Assembly (NCBI GenBank): GCA_945869855.1
Contig: CAMBQC010000002.1
Span: 1-51,059, forward strand
Length of the DNA stretch: 51,059 nt
DNA from: Prosthecobacter debontii
Lineage (GTDB): Bacteria; Verrucomicrobiota; Verrucomicrobiia; Verrucomicrobiales; Akkermansiaceae
Reading direction: 5' to 3'
Positions within the stretch are counted from its first letter, which is position 1, and each line of letters opens with the position of its first letter. This document shows, piece after piece, positions 1-8,775 of this stretch. A program made the translations under genes and the position numbers. The notes beneath the pieces are model-generated. The model saw only the letters and a program-made list of their open reading frames with translations. It ran no database searches and was not told the origin of the DNA.

Positions 1-2
1 GA

Positions 3-590
3 GAGCGGCGTGAGCGGCTGGAGGAAATTCCGCTGGAGGGCATGTTCGGACGCATCGAGGTGTTCCATGCGGAAAATGCGGGAGAGGTGGAGTCGCTTTT
101 CAAATCCGCCCTCCAACAGGATCACGAGGGACTGATCGCCAAGGATCGAGCAAGCTTTTACTCGCCCGGCAAGCGCGGGAAATCATGGATCAAGCTCAAG
201 GGCGTGATGCCGACCCTGGATTGCGTGGTGACATTCGCCGAGCAAGGCCACGGTCGGCGGTCGGATGTACTTTCCGATTACACCTTTTCCGTGCGCGATG
301 AGGCGAGCGGCGAGCTGAAAGTTTTGGGCAAAGCCTACTCCGGCCTCACCGATGCGGAGATCGAGGAACTGACCGACCATTTCCGCAAGCACACGCTAGA
401 AAAGGAACGGCGCAAGCACCGCGTGGAGCCTAACGTGGTGCTTGAAATCGCTTTCGACTCGATCCGCCGTTCGTCCCGCCACGACTCTGGTCTCGCGCTG
501 CGCTTCCCCCGAATCAAGACGATCCGCCGCGATAAGACCCTCGCAGACATTGATACGCTCCAAACGGCGGAGAACCTTCTGAAACTTTAA
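3..590 (+). CDS. ATP-dependent DNA ligase, C-terminal part (5' end outside window)
   Basis: The last 195 residues of an ATP-dependent DNA ligase, which seals nicks in duplex DNA through a lysyl-AMP intermediate. Nucleotidyltransferase motif IV reads EGLIAKD and motif V reads SWIKLK. The OB-fold domain follows, with ALRFPRIKTIRRDK near the end, as in bacterial and archaeal ligases of the LigB type. The catalytic lysine motif lies upstream of the window. The frame is open to the first bases (reading ERRERLEEIPLEG before the first ATG at 42), so that ATG is internal and the gene is cut by the window edge. No partner genes for end-joining (Ku, LigD polymerase) are visible. The family assignment is secure; the subtype is not. 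Confidence 0.92.
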   Translation, partial: ERRERLEEIPLEGMFGRIEVFHAENAGEVESLFKSALQQDHEGLIAKDRASFYSPGKRGKSWIKLKGVMPTLDCVVTFAEQGHGRRSDVLSDYTFSVRDEASGELKVLGKAYSGLTDAEIEELTDHFRKHTLEKERRKHRVEPNVVLEIAFDSIRRSSRHDSGLALRFPRIKTIRRDKTLADIDTLQTAENLLKL

Positions 591-675
591 TCAGCGGGTG
601 CCACCTTAATCATCCTCGGGCTACGGCTGCGGTATCAAATTGCTAACCGTCGGTCAAAAGTCCTTCGTATTAAAA

Positions 676-724
676 CGTGGCTGGGATTCCAGTCCCGGGC
701 CGTCATTGGGGAATTTTGCCCCAA
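676..724. repeat. REP-like palindromic intergenic repeat, copy A
   Basis: Begins CGTGGCTGGGATTCCAG, continues through CCCGGGCCGTC and ends in the hairpin TTGGGG-AATTTTG-CCCCAA (705-723). A related copy lies at 44450-44496. The first half can also fold (CTGG-GATT-CCAG). It has the two-stem layout of REP-type dispersed elements. A role as terminator or mRNA stabiliser for the ligase transcript is possible but not shown. Confidence 0.55.
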
Positions 725-800
725 CCTTCCAATCAAAAGCACAGCCTTTTGGAAACATGGTCTTGCTGATCTTGATCCCGTGAAAGGTAGGTGACAGGGG

Positions 801-1107
801 TCAAGGGTCAGCTATCCCCTCGTCGATGGCTTTCTGTAATTCCTTGGCCACTTTCAACGGGTCGTCACCATGGCATCCGCCATAGAAGAAGACCGGGCAG
901 CGCCCGACGTAGGACTAGCTTTCCTCCGATCATCCGTCCCAACGGTGATAGATGTCTGTTTTCCTTTTCATTGGCGTTTCGATATCCTGATGGCTCATTG
1001 CCGTCTTTTTCCTGATAAATCCTAGCATCGATTCCTTTTGGTCGGATAAAGTCAAATCCGCCCCACTTTCCGCGTGCAGGAAATTGCGATGGCAGCCTTT
1101 TTCGCAG
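801..1107 (-). pseudogene. Remnant of an unidentified gene, frameshifted
   Basis: On the minus strand two adjacent frames read like protein. From about 1107 to 920 one frame contains FPARGKWGGFDFIRPKGID and then YQEKDGNEPSGYRN, ending near GRMIGGK. Just downstream, in another frame, SYVGRCPVFFYGGCHGDD continues to LQKAIDEGIADP and a TGA at 801-803. One frameshift near 911-921 would join them. An in-frame TAG at 1108-1110 blocks the upstream end. I do not recognise the family. The two segments look like one decayed gene; the alternative is chance open frames. Confidence 0.45.
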
Positions 1108-1380
1108 CTATTGAGGAATACCGCGCTCTCAAGATATGAAATGCGCTGGCGGATTAAACGTGGCGCGAGGAAAATTCACTTGTGTGGATGAAATGGCGAG
1201 GCGGTGGGGGAATTTACGGTTTCGCCAGCAAGGCGTGCCGGTCATACCGGATTCGCTTTACCTCACGCAGAGGTGGCTACTTCTCTAATTATCCGTTGTG
1301 TTTTCGCAACGGCGTGTTACCTCTTTGATTACGTTCTTTTCTTGCGGAAATTTTCAGTAAGCCCACCGGTTAGAATCAAA

Positions 1381-2748
1381 ATGTCCACCAAAGAAACACC
1401 GCCCACCCGCTCTGCGAAACGCTGGCTCGGTGCTTGTTTGTTGCCGCTCTCGACCTTTCTAGGCTTCGTGCTGCTCTTCGCGCTACTTTTCCGGGACCGA
1501 TTGCTACCCGGAAAAGCCGTTGATGTCGTCCCGGCCATCGGAATTGAGGAAACGATAACCCGTTCCACCACCTCCGAACATCGCATGTCATCGGGAAAGC
1601 CTCTTTTCCAAGCTTCTGGCTGGGTAGAGCCCGATCCTCTGCCGATCAAGGCCACCGCACTCACCGACGGCATCGTCGATCAAGTCCATGTGTTGCAGGG
1701 CGCATTGGTGAAAAAGGGCGATCTGCTCGCCACCCTGATTGGAGATGACAATCGCCTCGAACGCGACGCGATGGCCGCGAAGCTGGCGGACATGAAGGCC
1801 TCCTTCGACGCGCATTGCGTCGGCACACAGATCGCGATCCGCCAGATAGATGCCGAGAAGGCGATGCTCGAAGTGGCCGAGGCGAACGTCGAGGAAGCCG
1901 CCGACAAGCTCCGCCGCTACGATAAGATGACAGAGGGTGCGATCACCGGAGACGAGCGCCTCGCCGTGCGGCTCGACCATCGCCGCAGGCTCGCCGAGGT
2001 GGATCTCGCCAAGGCGCGCATCGGCGAGATCGCCGAGGAATTGACAAAAATCGCTTACGAAATCCTCGCCATCCAGGCGCAGATCAAGGGTGCGGAGATC
2101 GATCTGGAGAAAGCGGAGCTTGCCTATAAACGCACACGTATCCACGCCCCGGTGGACGGACGGATCCTCGCTTTGAAAGCCGCGCCTGGCGCGAAAAAAA
2201 TGGTCGGCATGGACGAGGAGGATAGCTCTACGATCGCGATCCTCTATGACCCGGCGCACCTCCAGGTGCGCGTTGACGTGCCGCTCGCAGACGCCGCCGG
2301 ATTGAGCGTCGGCCAGGCTGCGAAGATCCGCTGTAACCTTTTGCCGGATGAGATTTTCGAAGGCATCGTCACGCGTATCGAGGGCGCGGCGGATCTCCAG
2401 CGCAACACCCTCCAGGCGAAAGTTCGCATCGCCGATCCTAGCGACAAGCTGCGCCCGGAAATGCTCTCCCGTGTGGAGTTTCTGGAAACCCTCCGCGAGG
2501 ATAAATCGGATCCTTCGGCCATCGGTGTCGCCGTTTATGTCTCGGCTTCCGCCCTCACGGAAGGAACGGTCTGGGTGTGCGATGCGGACACTCGCCGCGC
2601 CGAGCGCCGTCAGGTTGTTTCATCGGCCACCGCCGAAAACCTCGTCCGCATCGATTCCGGCCTGCGCCCCGGCGAGTGGGTCGTTTCCGATCCCGCCGGC
2701 CTCCGCGAAGGCGAGCGCCTCAAGCCTCTTTTCAACGAACGCCGATGA
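1381..2748 (+). CDS. Periplasmic adaptor / membrane fusion protein (HlyD-DevB type)
   Basis: A 455-residue adaptor linking an inner-membrane ABC exporter to the cell envelope. After a short basic N-terminus there is one membrane segment (about residues 15-37). A barrel-sandwich half-motif with GIVDQVHVLQGALVKKGD lies near residue 95, then a long charged coiled-coil hairpin (about 125-255), the second half-motif RIHAPVDGRILALKAAPGAKK, and a beta-barrel. I chose ATG 1381 because the longer frame from 1204 adds 59 residues that do not look like a leader and would put the membrane segment too far in. The stop overlaps the ATPase start (ATGA at 2745). Together with the next three genes this resembles DevBCA/MacAB-type exporters. 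No TolC-like partner is visible. Confidence 0.85.
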   Translation: MSTKETPPTRSAKRWLGACLLPLSTFLGFVLLFALLFRDRLLPGKAVDVVPAIGIEETITRSTTSEHRMSSGKPLFQASGWVEPDPLPIKATALTDGIVDQVHVLQGALVKKGDLLATLIGDDNRLERDAMAAKLADMKASFDAHCVGTQIAIRQIDAEKAMLEVAEANVEEAADKLRRYDKMTEGAITGDERLAVRLDHRRRLAEVDLAKARIGEIAEELTKIAYEILAIQAQIKGAEIDLEKAELAYKRTRIHAPVDGRILALKAAPGAKKMVGMDEEDSSTIAILYDPAHLQVRVDVPLADAAGLSVGQAAKIRCNLLPDEIFEGIVTRIEGAADLQRNTLQAKVRIADPSDKLRPEMLSRVEFLETLREDKSDPSAIGVAVYVSASALTEGTVWVCDADTRRAERRQVVSSATAENLVRIDSGLRPGEWVVSDPAGLREGERLKPLFNERR

Positions 2749-3434
2749 TCTCCTGCCAATCCATCAGCAAATCTTACCGCAAGGGCGCGAACACCGTGAC
2801 CCCGCTGGAAAACCTGAACCTCGAAGTGCCGCGCGGTGAGTTCCTCGCGCTCATGGGACCATCGGGTTCGGGAAAAACCACATTGCTCAACCTCATTTCC
2901 GGCATCGACTCGCCGACCATCGGCACGCTCGTAATCGATGGCGAGAACATCGCCGGCTTTTCGCGCAAGCAGCTCACGAAATGGCGCTCGCAGAAGGTGG
3001 GTTATATTTTCCAGATGTATCATCTCATCCCTGTTCTAACCGCTTTCGAAAACGTCGAGCTGCCTCTCCTGATCACGCCGCTAAGCCGAGACGAGCGACG
3101 AAAAAAAGTGGAGGAGGCGCTGGATCTTGTCGGCCTGATGGATCGCTCCCACCACACGCCCGCCGAGCTTTCCGGCGGGCAGGAGCAGCGCGTCGCTATT
3201 GCCCGCGCCTTGGTCGTTGATCCGCCGCTGCTTGTCGCTGACGAGCCGACCGGTGACCTCGACCGCGAATCCGCCAACGGCATCCTTGCGCTACTCCAGT
3301 CCTTTGCCCGCGAAAAGGGTAAGACCATCGTGATGGTTACCCACGACGCCCGTGCCGCCGCCGCCGCCCACCGCACGCTGCATCTTGAGAAAGGCGTGCT
3401 GCTTTCCGAAGACCCCAACCTGACAACGCCATGA
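2745..3434 (+). CDS. ABC transporter ATPase, LolD/MacB type
   Basis: A 229-residue ATPase that drives FtsX-type permeases. Walker A is GPSGSGKTT (residues 38-46), the signature is [15 protein letters not shown] (the Glu replaces the more common Gln), Walker B is [12 protein letters not shown], and the H-loop is MVTHD. The DEPTGDLD form is typical of LolD/MacB/FtsE-like proteins that act mechanically on lipoproteins, lipids or efflux substrates. The start overlaps the stop of the adaptor gene by ATGA, and its own stop overlaps the next permease, so translation is probably coupled. A longer frame from 2577 lies inside the adaptor gene and was rejected. Confidence 0.92.
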   Translation: MISCQSISKSYRKGANTVTPLENLNLEVPRGEFLALMGPSGSGKTTLLNLISGIDSPTIGTLVIDGENIAGFSRKQLTKWRSQKVGYIFQMYHLIPVLTAFENVELPLLITPLSRDERRKKVEEALDLVGLMDRSHHTPAELSGGQEQRVAIARALVVDPPLLVADEPTGDLDRESANGILALLQSFAREKGKTIVMVTHDARAAAAAHRTLHLEKGVLLSEDPNLTTP

Positions 3435-4570
3435 CCGCCCTGCTTACGCTCGCCATGAAACAGCTCCTGCGTCACCGGCTGCGGACCGCTCTGACCGTGC
3501 TCGGAGTCGCCTCCGGCATGTTCCTTTTCACCTCGGTGGAGACGCTGCAAAGCTCGCTAGGCGCCGCCACGGAGGAAACGGCGGCAGATACTACACTTGT
3601 AGTATATCGAGAGAACCGCTTCTGTCCCGCCGCCAGCAAGCTGCCCGAGCATTACGCCGATGAGATCCGCCGCATGCCCGGCGTGCGCGAAGTGATACCG
3701 ATCCAGATCGTCGTGAATAACTGCGGCGCGAGCCTAGATGTGATCACTTTCCGCGGCGTGCCCGAGGGGATGCTGCGGAAATTCGCGCCGGAGATCGAGA
3801 TCATCGCGGGCGATGAGGCGGAGTGGGTGAAACGTGACGACGGCGCGCTGCTCGGCGAGCAGTTCGCGAAACGCCGCGGCCTGAATCCGGGCGATAAGTT
3901 CGATGCCGTCGGCGTGACCGTCCATGTGGCGGGCATCATCCGCTCGCCGTTTCCTCAGGATAATAATGTCGCCTATGTGAAGCTGCCTTTCCTCCAGCAA
4001 GCCTCGCGCACCGGGCTGGGCGTGGTCACCCAGTTCAACGTCCGCGTTCACCGCTCCGCCGATCTCAAGCCCGTCGCCGCTGCCATCGACGCGCGTTTCA
4101 AATCCGACCAATCGCCCACCGATACGCGCCCGGAGAAAGCGTTCTTCGCGGAAACCGCCAGCCAGCTCATCGAACTCATCGGCTTTACGAGATGGCTTGG
4201 CCTCGGCGCGGTGATCGCGGTGATCGCACTGGTGGCGAACGCGATCCTGCTGATGGTGCGGGGTCGCGTGAAGGAAAATGCCGTGCTACGAACCCTCGGC
4301 TATCCGGCGCGCGCGATCATGTTCCTCGTGGTCAGCGAGGGTGGCTTGCTTGGCCTCGCGGGTGGTATCCTTGGGGCCGGCCTCGCGTGGGGTTTTCTGC
4401 GTTGGCAAAGCTTCACGATGGGCAGCGAGGGTCACACGCTTGCGATTCTCCCGGAAATTTCCACCGCGCTCTTCGCCTCGGTCGCAGCGCTTGTGCTTGG
4501 GGTGGTCGCTTCCATTCATCCGGCGCTCGTCGCCATTCGACAGCCGATCGTGAAGTCGCTGCGCTCTTAA
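3431..4570 (+). CDS. FtsX/MacB-type ABC permease 1
   Basis: A 379-residue permease. It has one N-terminal membrane segment, a large periplasmic domain (about residues 45-245, MacB_PCD-like), and three C-terminal membrane segments starting near [19 protein letters not shown]. The conserved cytoplasmic loop [19 protein letters not shown] precedes the third segment, as in FtsX-like proteins. The start codon overlaps the ATPase stop. A second permease of the same family follows, so the complex is probably a heterodimer, as in LolCE. The transported molecule cannot be told from sequence. Confidence 0.9.
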   Translation: MTALLTLAMKQLLRHRLRTALTVLGVASGMFLFTSVETLQSSLGAATEETAADTTLVVYRENRFCPAASKLPEHYADEIRRMPGVREVIPIQIVVNNCGASLDVITFRGVPEGMLRKFAPEIEIIAGDEAEWVKRDDGALLGEQFAKRRGLNPGDKFDAVGVTVHVAGIIRSPFPQDNNVAYVKLPFLQQASRTGLGVVTQFNVRVHRSADLKPVAAAIDARFKSDQSPTDTRPEKAFFAETASQLIELIGFTRWLGLGAVIAVIALVANAILLMVRGRVKENAVLRTLGYPARAIMFLVVSEGGLLGLAGGILGAGLAWGFLRWQSFTMGSEGHTLAILPEISTALFASVAALVLGVVASIHPALVAIRQPIVKSLRS

Positions 4571-4603
4571 AATTCAAATCTCAAATTTCAAGGAAGACCA
4601 AAA

Positions 4604-4652
4604 CCTCTCCTCCGCGTCCCTCTGTGACCTCTGCGTCTCTGCGGTGAACCTC
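4604..4652. repeat. Dispersed CTCTGCG-type intergenic repeat
   Basis: The 90-bp gap between the two permease genes contains CCTCCGCGTCCCTCTGTGAC, CTCTGCGTCTCTGCGGTGAA and an A/T-rich tract AATTCAAATCTCAAATTTCA. A diverged relative occurs near 25732-25770 (CCCTTTGCGACTTGGCGGTT). Repeats of this look occur between genes in several bacterial phyla. Its position inside an operon suggests insertion without breaking transcription. Confidence 0.5.
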
Positions 4653-4660
4653 TTTCACTC

Positions 4661-5809
4661 ATGCTCCCTCTAACTTACGCTCTCCGGAACCTTTTCCGCG
4701 ACAAGCCCCGCCTCCTGCAGACGGTTGGCGGCTCTGCGCTGGTGGTGTTGCTGGTAATCGCGGCGACGGCGCTGAACGGCGGCATGAGCCAGGTGCTTTC
4801 CGCTTCGGGATCGGAGAAAAACGTGATCCTGCTTGGTGCGGGCAGCGAGGAAAGCATCCAGCGCAGTGAGGTCAGCGCGTTGCTCGGTGGGATCTCGGAG
4901 GCGGGCGTGCGCGGCGTTTCCAAGACCCTCGGCCGCCCCGCTGCTTCGGTGGAAATCCATTACATGACCTATCTGTTGGATAAGGACGGGCGGAAAGGGC
5001 AGGGGCTTTTCCGAGGCGTCACACCCCGCGCGCTGCTAGTGCATCCGGAGGTGCGTGTTCTCGAAGGCACGTTCCCGCGCTCCGGCGAAGTGATGGTGGG
5101 ACGGCTCGCGTGGCGGAAACTCGGAGTGCCCGAGTCCTCGCTGAAACTGGGTGCGGAAGTCACCATCGACGGCTCCGCGATGACCGTTTCCGGAACTTTC
5201 GCCGCGCCCGGCACGGTGATGGAATCGGAAGTCTGGGCCGCGTTGGGCGATCTTCACATGCTCGCCCAGCGCGAGACGGTTTCCTGCGTCGTGCTCCGTA
5301 TGGATGATCCCGCCGATTTTTCCGAAGCCGAGCTTTTCGCCCAGCAGCGGCTCGATCTGGAGCTCGCGGCGCTGCGGGAAAGCGATTACTACGCGGCGCT
5401 CAGTTCCTTTTTCAAACCGCTGCGCGTGATGACATGGATCACCGCCGGCCTCATCGCAGCGGGCGCGGTGTTCGGCGGATTCAATACGCTCTACGCCGCC
5501 TTCGCCTCCCGCATCCGCGAGCTCGCCACCCTCCAGGCGATCGGCTACGGACGTGGAGCGATTTTCCTGAGCCTCGTCCAGGAAAGCCTCATCGCTTGCC
5601 TCGCCGGGACGCTGCTTGCCTCTGTCACCGCCATTTTCCTGCTCGATGGCCGCACGATTCCGTTTTCCATCGGCGCCTTCACGGTGTCCGTTTCCCCGCA
5701 GGTCGCGCTCGCAGGACTGGCGACCGGGATTCTGTTAGGGATCCTCGGTGCGATCCCGCCCGCCATCCGCTGCCTGCGTCCGCCCCTTCCCACAGCCCTC
5801 AGATCCTGA
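4661..5809 (+). CDS. FtsX/MacB-type ABC permease 2
   Basis: A 382-residue permease related in layout to the gene before it. It has an N-terminal membrane segment near VVLLVIAATALNGGM, a periplasmic domain of about 200 residues, and three C-terminal membrane segments starting near TWITAGLIAAGAVFGGFNTL. The loop RIRELATLQAIGYGRGAIF is the FtsX-family hallmark. It is 90 bp downstream of permease 1 and separated from it by a dispersed repeat. The likely role is the second half of a heterodimeric permease, with the ATPase at 2745 and the adaptor at 1381. Confidence 0.9.
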   Translation: MLPLTYALRNLFRDKPRLLQTVGGSALVVLLVIAATALNGGMSQVLSASGSEKNVILLGAGSEESIQRSEVSALLGGISEAGVRGVSKTLGRPAASVEIHYMTYLLDKDGRKGQGLFRGVTPRALLVHPEVRVLEGTFPRSGEVMVGRLAWRKLGVPESSLKLGAEVTIDGSAMTVSGTFAAPGTVMESEVWAALGDLHMLAQRETVSCVVLRMDDPADFSEAELFAQQRLDLELAALRESDYYAALSSFFKPLRVMTWITAGLIAAGAVFGGFNTLYAAFASRIRELATLQAIGYGRGAIFLSLVQESLIACLAGTLLASVTAIFLLDGRTIPFSIGAFTVSVSPQVALAGLATGILLGILGAIPPAIRCLRPPLPTALRS

Positions 5810-5822
5810 TAGAAAAAACATT

Positions 5823-6353
5823 ATGAAAACCAGATACCTGCTCGCCATCGCCGTCCTCGCCCTCGTTTCCTGCGGGAAAAAGGAAACCGCCGATTCCGTC
5901 GATCCCGCCCCGCCCGCCGCCACGTTCGATTCCTATTTCTCCGCCCAACCCATCGCGGAACCAAAAGCGATCCACGTCGCCCGCACCACGGCAAAACCTG
6001 GCGACGCCATCGTCATCCTCGGCCTCATCATGGGCCGCGAAAAAGTCTTCGTCGATGGCCGCGCCTCCTTCCTGTTAGGTGACCGCGAAAAGCTCACCCC
6101 ATGCAATACCATAACCGGCGACGAATGCGAATCCCCATGGGATGCCTGCTGCGATTCCAAGGAAGCGAAGCTCGAAGGCATCGCCTCCATCCAGATCACC
6201 AATGCCGAAGGCCGCGTCCTTTCCTGCGGTCTTAAGGGTGTGAAAGGCCTCAAGGAACTGAGCGCCGTTACTGTAAGCGGGACGGTGGACCAAAGTTCCA
6301 CCCCGGAGAATCTCGTGGTCAACGCGAAGATGATTCATGTCACGAAGCCGTAA
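5823..6353 (+). CDS. Small lipoprotein in exporter operon
   Basis: A 176-residue predicted lipoprotein. The signal peptide ends in the lipobox LVSC (Cys about residue 17), followed by a Pro/Ala-rich stretch and a compact beta-rich domain with four clustered cysteines (TPCNTITGDECESPWDACC). I do not recognise the family; the cysteine cluster could bind a metal or form disulfides. It starts 13 bp after the second permease, so it is probably co-transcribed with the exporter and may be its periplasmic partner. I chose ATG 5823 because it gives an intact signal peptide; the longer frame from 5748 does not. Confidence 0.8.
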   Translation: MKTRYLLAIAVLALVSCGKKETADSVDPAPPAATFDSYFSAQPIAEPKAIHVARTTAKPGDAIVILGLIMGREKVFVDGRASFLLGDREKLTPCNTITGDECESPWDACCDSKEAKLEGIASIQITNAEGRVLSCGLKGVKGLKELSAVTVSGTVDQSSTPENLVVNAKMIHVTKP

Positions 6354-6478
6354 GGTGGTGTCAAGGCGTGTTGACCCAGCCTCATCCAGCGCTCTCCTCG
6401 AAGCAGGGACGGTTCTCAATAGAGACACCGTCAATCCCTCAGGAAGCGCCGGTGTTGGTGAACTCTGAATGAAGGGCA

Positions 6479-6497
6479 TGGCGGATGGAATCCGCCA
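6479..6497. terminator. Hairpin between convergent genes
   Basis: TGGCGGAT-GGA-ATCCGCCA forms a perfect 8-bp stem with a 3-nt loop, 4 bp beyond the stop of the minus-strand aldolase gene and downstream of the exporter operon. There is no T-run on either side, so it may be a weak bidirectional terminator or simply a palindrome. Confidence 0.4.
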
Positions 6498-6500
6498 CCA

Positions 6501-8693
6501 CTACCTCAAAAACGCCTCGTGCAGCCCGCCATCGACCGTGATGATCTGGCCGGTGGTTTTGCTGAGGCGCTTGGTGACGAGGAGGAAGTAGGCTTCTGCT
6601 TGGTCGGCCGGGGTGATCGGGGATTTGGTGAGCGTGCGATCGGCGTAGAATTGCGCGAGTTTGTTCACCAATGATTCCGTGGCCTCATCCTCGGTGTATG
6701 GGATGTCGTATTTCGCGAGGGAGCCGATGACGCGGTCGCGCGGAAACATGGCGGATCCGGAAACCACGGTGGCTGGGGCGACGCCGTTGACGCGGACGAG
6801 CGGGGCGAGTTCGACGGCGAGTTCGCGGACGAGGTGGTTCGCGGCCGCCTTCGAGGTGTCGTAGGCGAGGGAACCTTTTTTCGCAACCGCGGCGTTGGCC
6901 GAGGTGGTGAGGACGAGGTTGCCCTGGAGGCCTTGCTCTTTCCATGTCTTGTAAGCCTCGTCGGCCACGAAGTAGGAGCCGGAGACGTTGATCGCAAATG
7001 TAAGGCTCCACTTGTCATCCGGAATGTGGCCGGTGGTGTCGGAGGGGACGAAGATTCCCGCCGTGATGCAGATGTGGTCGAAACCGCCGTAGGCGAGCGC
7101 GACCTGATCGAGCATCGCGCGGATGCCAGCGCGGTCGGTGATGTTGCCTTGCAGCGCGACGGCCGGGCCGCAGTTGGAAATGCCTGTGCCGGCGACGCCG
7201 ATGCCGAGGCCGTATTTGTCGGTGATCTCTTTGGCGGTCGCTTGGGCGGCCTCAATGTTCATATCGACACAAACGATGTGCGCGCCTTCCTTGACGAGGC
7301 GGTGGGCGGTTTCCTTGCCGATGCCGGAGCCCGCGCCGATCACGATGACGACCTGGCGCTCGAGTTCTTTCTCAGCGGGCATGCGCTGGAGTTTCGCTTC
7401 TTCAAGCAGCCAGTATTCGATGTCGAAGGCTTCCTGTTGCGGGAGGGAAATGTAGGTATCGATGGCTTCGGCGCCGCGCATCACCTCGACCGCGCAGTTG
7501 TAGAATTCGGCGGTGACGCGGGATTCGGACTTATCCTTGCCCCATGCGATCATGCCTAGGCCTGGGATGAGCACGACGGTAGGGTTCGGGTCGCGCATCG
7601 CGGGGGAGTTCGCGTGTTTACAGGACTCGTAGTATTTCGCGTAATCTTCGCGGTAAGCGACGAGACCGGCGGCGAGTTTTTCCTTGAGCGCGGCGAGGTC
7701 TTCGTTCTGCGGATCCCATGCCACGTAGAGCGGCTTGATTTTGGTGCGGAGGAAATGGTCGGGGCAGGAAGTGCCAAGCTCGGCGAGGCGCGGGGCGTCG
7801 GCGGCGTTCACAAAGCGGAGGATTTTCTCGTCGTCTTGGATCGTGCCGATGAAGCGTTTCTGCTGGGAAACCTGGCCGCGCAGCCATGGAAGGATTTTTG
7901 CAAAGGTGTCGCGGCGTTGCTCTTCGGGAAGCGTCTGGTATTTCTGTCCGCCGAAAGCTTTCACGTCGCCGCCCTTGGCTGCGTATTTTTGCTCGATGTA
8001 TTGGGCTGCCTTGTCGATAAGACGGAGGGTGAGTTCGTAGCACTTCTTGTCATCGTTGTCCCACGAGATGAAACCGTGCTGGCCCATCATGATCGCCTGC
8101 GTGCGGGGATTTTGCTTTTCAATTTCCTGCATCGCGAGGCCGAGCTCGAAGCCGGGGCGCATCCATGGCACGTATCCCATTTCACCGCCGAAAATCTCCT
8201 TGGTCAGCGCCTCGCAGTTTTTCGAAGCGGCGATCGCGATGATCGCGTTCGGGTGCATGTGATCGACGTGTTTTCCGGATAGGAAACTGTGCAGCGGAGT
8301 GTCGATGGACGACGGCCGCGGGTTGAGGTTGAAGGTCGTGTGGAAATACATGCCGACCATTTCGTCTTCGGCGTGGGTTTTCAATCCGTTGCTTGGTTTC
8401 GCGGCGTAAACCGACTGGAGTCCGATGAGCTTGTCCTGATAGAGAGAGGAGAAGTTCTCGCGCTTCGAGGTGCGCAGGTCGCCGCCGGATCCTTTCACCC
8501 ACAGAACTTCGGTTTGCCCGCCCGTGAGCGGATCTGTCTCCATGATCTTGGAGGAAGTGTTGCCACCGCCGGTGTTGGTGATACGTTGGTCGGCACCGAG
8601 GATATTGGAACGATATACGAGGCGTGCTACGGGATCGATTGTTGCGGCATGGGCGTCGTCCCATGAGTAAGTGACATGTTTGAAATCGGGCAT
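6501..8693 (-). CDS. Bifunctional rhamnulose-1-phosphate aldolase / short-chain dehydrogenase
   Basis: A 730-residue fusion. The N-terminal part (about residues 1-420) is a class II aldolase/adducin domain with the zinc-binding HMHP motif and HTHAEDEM upstream. The C-terminal part (about 445-730) is an SDR with VIGAGSGIG for NAD binding and YDTSKAA as the catalytic Tyr/Lys. Known relatives cleave rhamnulose-1-phosphate to dihydroxyacetone phosphate and lactaldehyde and oxidise the lactaldehyde. The start was set at ATG 8693 (MPDFKHV) because the upstream extension to 9083 is antisense to the DeoR gene. The divergent DeoR regulator is the probable controller. Rhamnose isomerase and kinase genes are not in the window. 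Confidence 0.88.
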   Translation of the reverse strand: MPDFKHVTYSWDDAHAATIDPVARLVYRSNILGADQRITNTGGGNTSSKIMETDPLTGGQTEVLWVKGSGGDLRTSKRENFSSLYQDKLIGLQSVYAAKPSNGLKTHAEDEMVGMYFHTTFNLNPRPSSIDTPLHSFLSGKHVDHMHPNAIIAIAASKNCEALTKEIFGGEMGYVPWMRPGFELGLAMQEIEKQNPRTQAIMMGQHGFISWDNDDKKCYELTLRLIDKAAQYIEQKYAAKGGDVKAFGGQKYQTLPEEQRRDTFAKILPWLRGQVSQQKRFIGTIQDDEKILRFVNAADAPRLAELGTSCPDHFLRTKIKPLYVAWDPQNEDLAALKEKLAAGLVAYREDYAKYYESCKHANSPAMRDPNPTVVLIPGLGMIAWGKDKSESRVTAEFYNCAVEVMRGAEAIDTYISLPQQEAFDIEYWLLEEAKLQRMPAEKELERQVVIVIGAGSGIGKETAHRLVKEGAHIVCVDMNIEAAQATAKEITDKYGLGIGVAGTGISNCGPAVALQGNITDRAGIRAMLDQVALAYGGFDHICITAGIFVPSDTTGHIPDDKWSLTFAINVSGSYFVADEAYKTWKEQGLQGNLVLTTSANAAVAKKGSLAYDTSKAAANHLVRELAVELAPLVRVNGVAPATVVSGSAMFPRDRVIGSLAKYDIPYTEDEATESLVNKLAQFYADRTLTKSPITPADQAEAYFLLVTKRLSKTTGQIITVDGGLHEAFLR

Positions 8694-8713
8694 AAGGTTA
8701 GAATGATAATGAG

Positions 8714-8742
8714 TTGACGGAAACGGGATGCGGATAAAAACC
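8714..8742 (+). promoter_or_regulatory. Possible promoter in the divergent aldolase/DeoR region
   Basis: TTGACG at 8714-8719 is followed by the A-rich GATAAAAA around 8732-8740. This 80-bp region separates the divergent aldolase and regulator genes and is the natural place for the DeoR operator. The -10 is poorly defined. That the sequence overlaps the alternative start ATG 8728 supports the later start 8776. Confidence 0.3.
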
Positions 8743-8775
8743 CTCAAGAGCAAGCTTAAAAAAAGAAAAAACCAC

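Larger units (their letters stand above)
591..1380. other. Gap between ligase and exporter operon
   Basis: A 0.6-0.8 kb stretch without an intact gene. It holds a palindromic repeat (676-724) and a probable decayed gene on the minus strand (801-1107), both listed separately. A plus-strand frame at 791-1015 has no protein-like features and is antisense to the remnant. The frame at 1204-1380 is an upstream extension of the membrane fusion gene and is probably untranslated leader. Confidence 0.6.

Noticed and set aside
791-1015. Plus-strand frame of 74 codons
   Set aside because: Arg/Ser-rich low-quality frame, antisense to the probable gene remnant.
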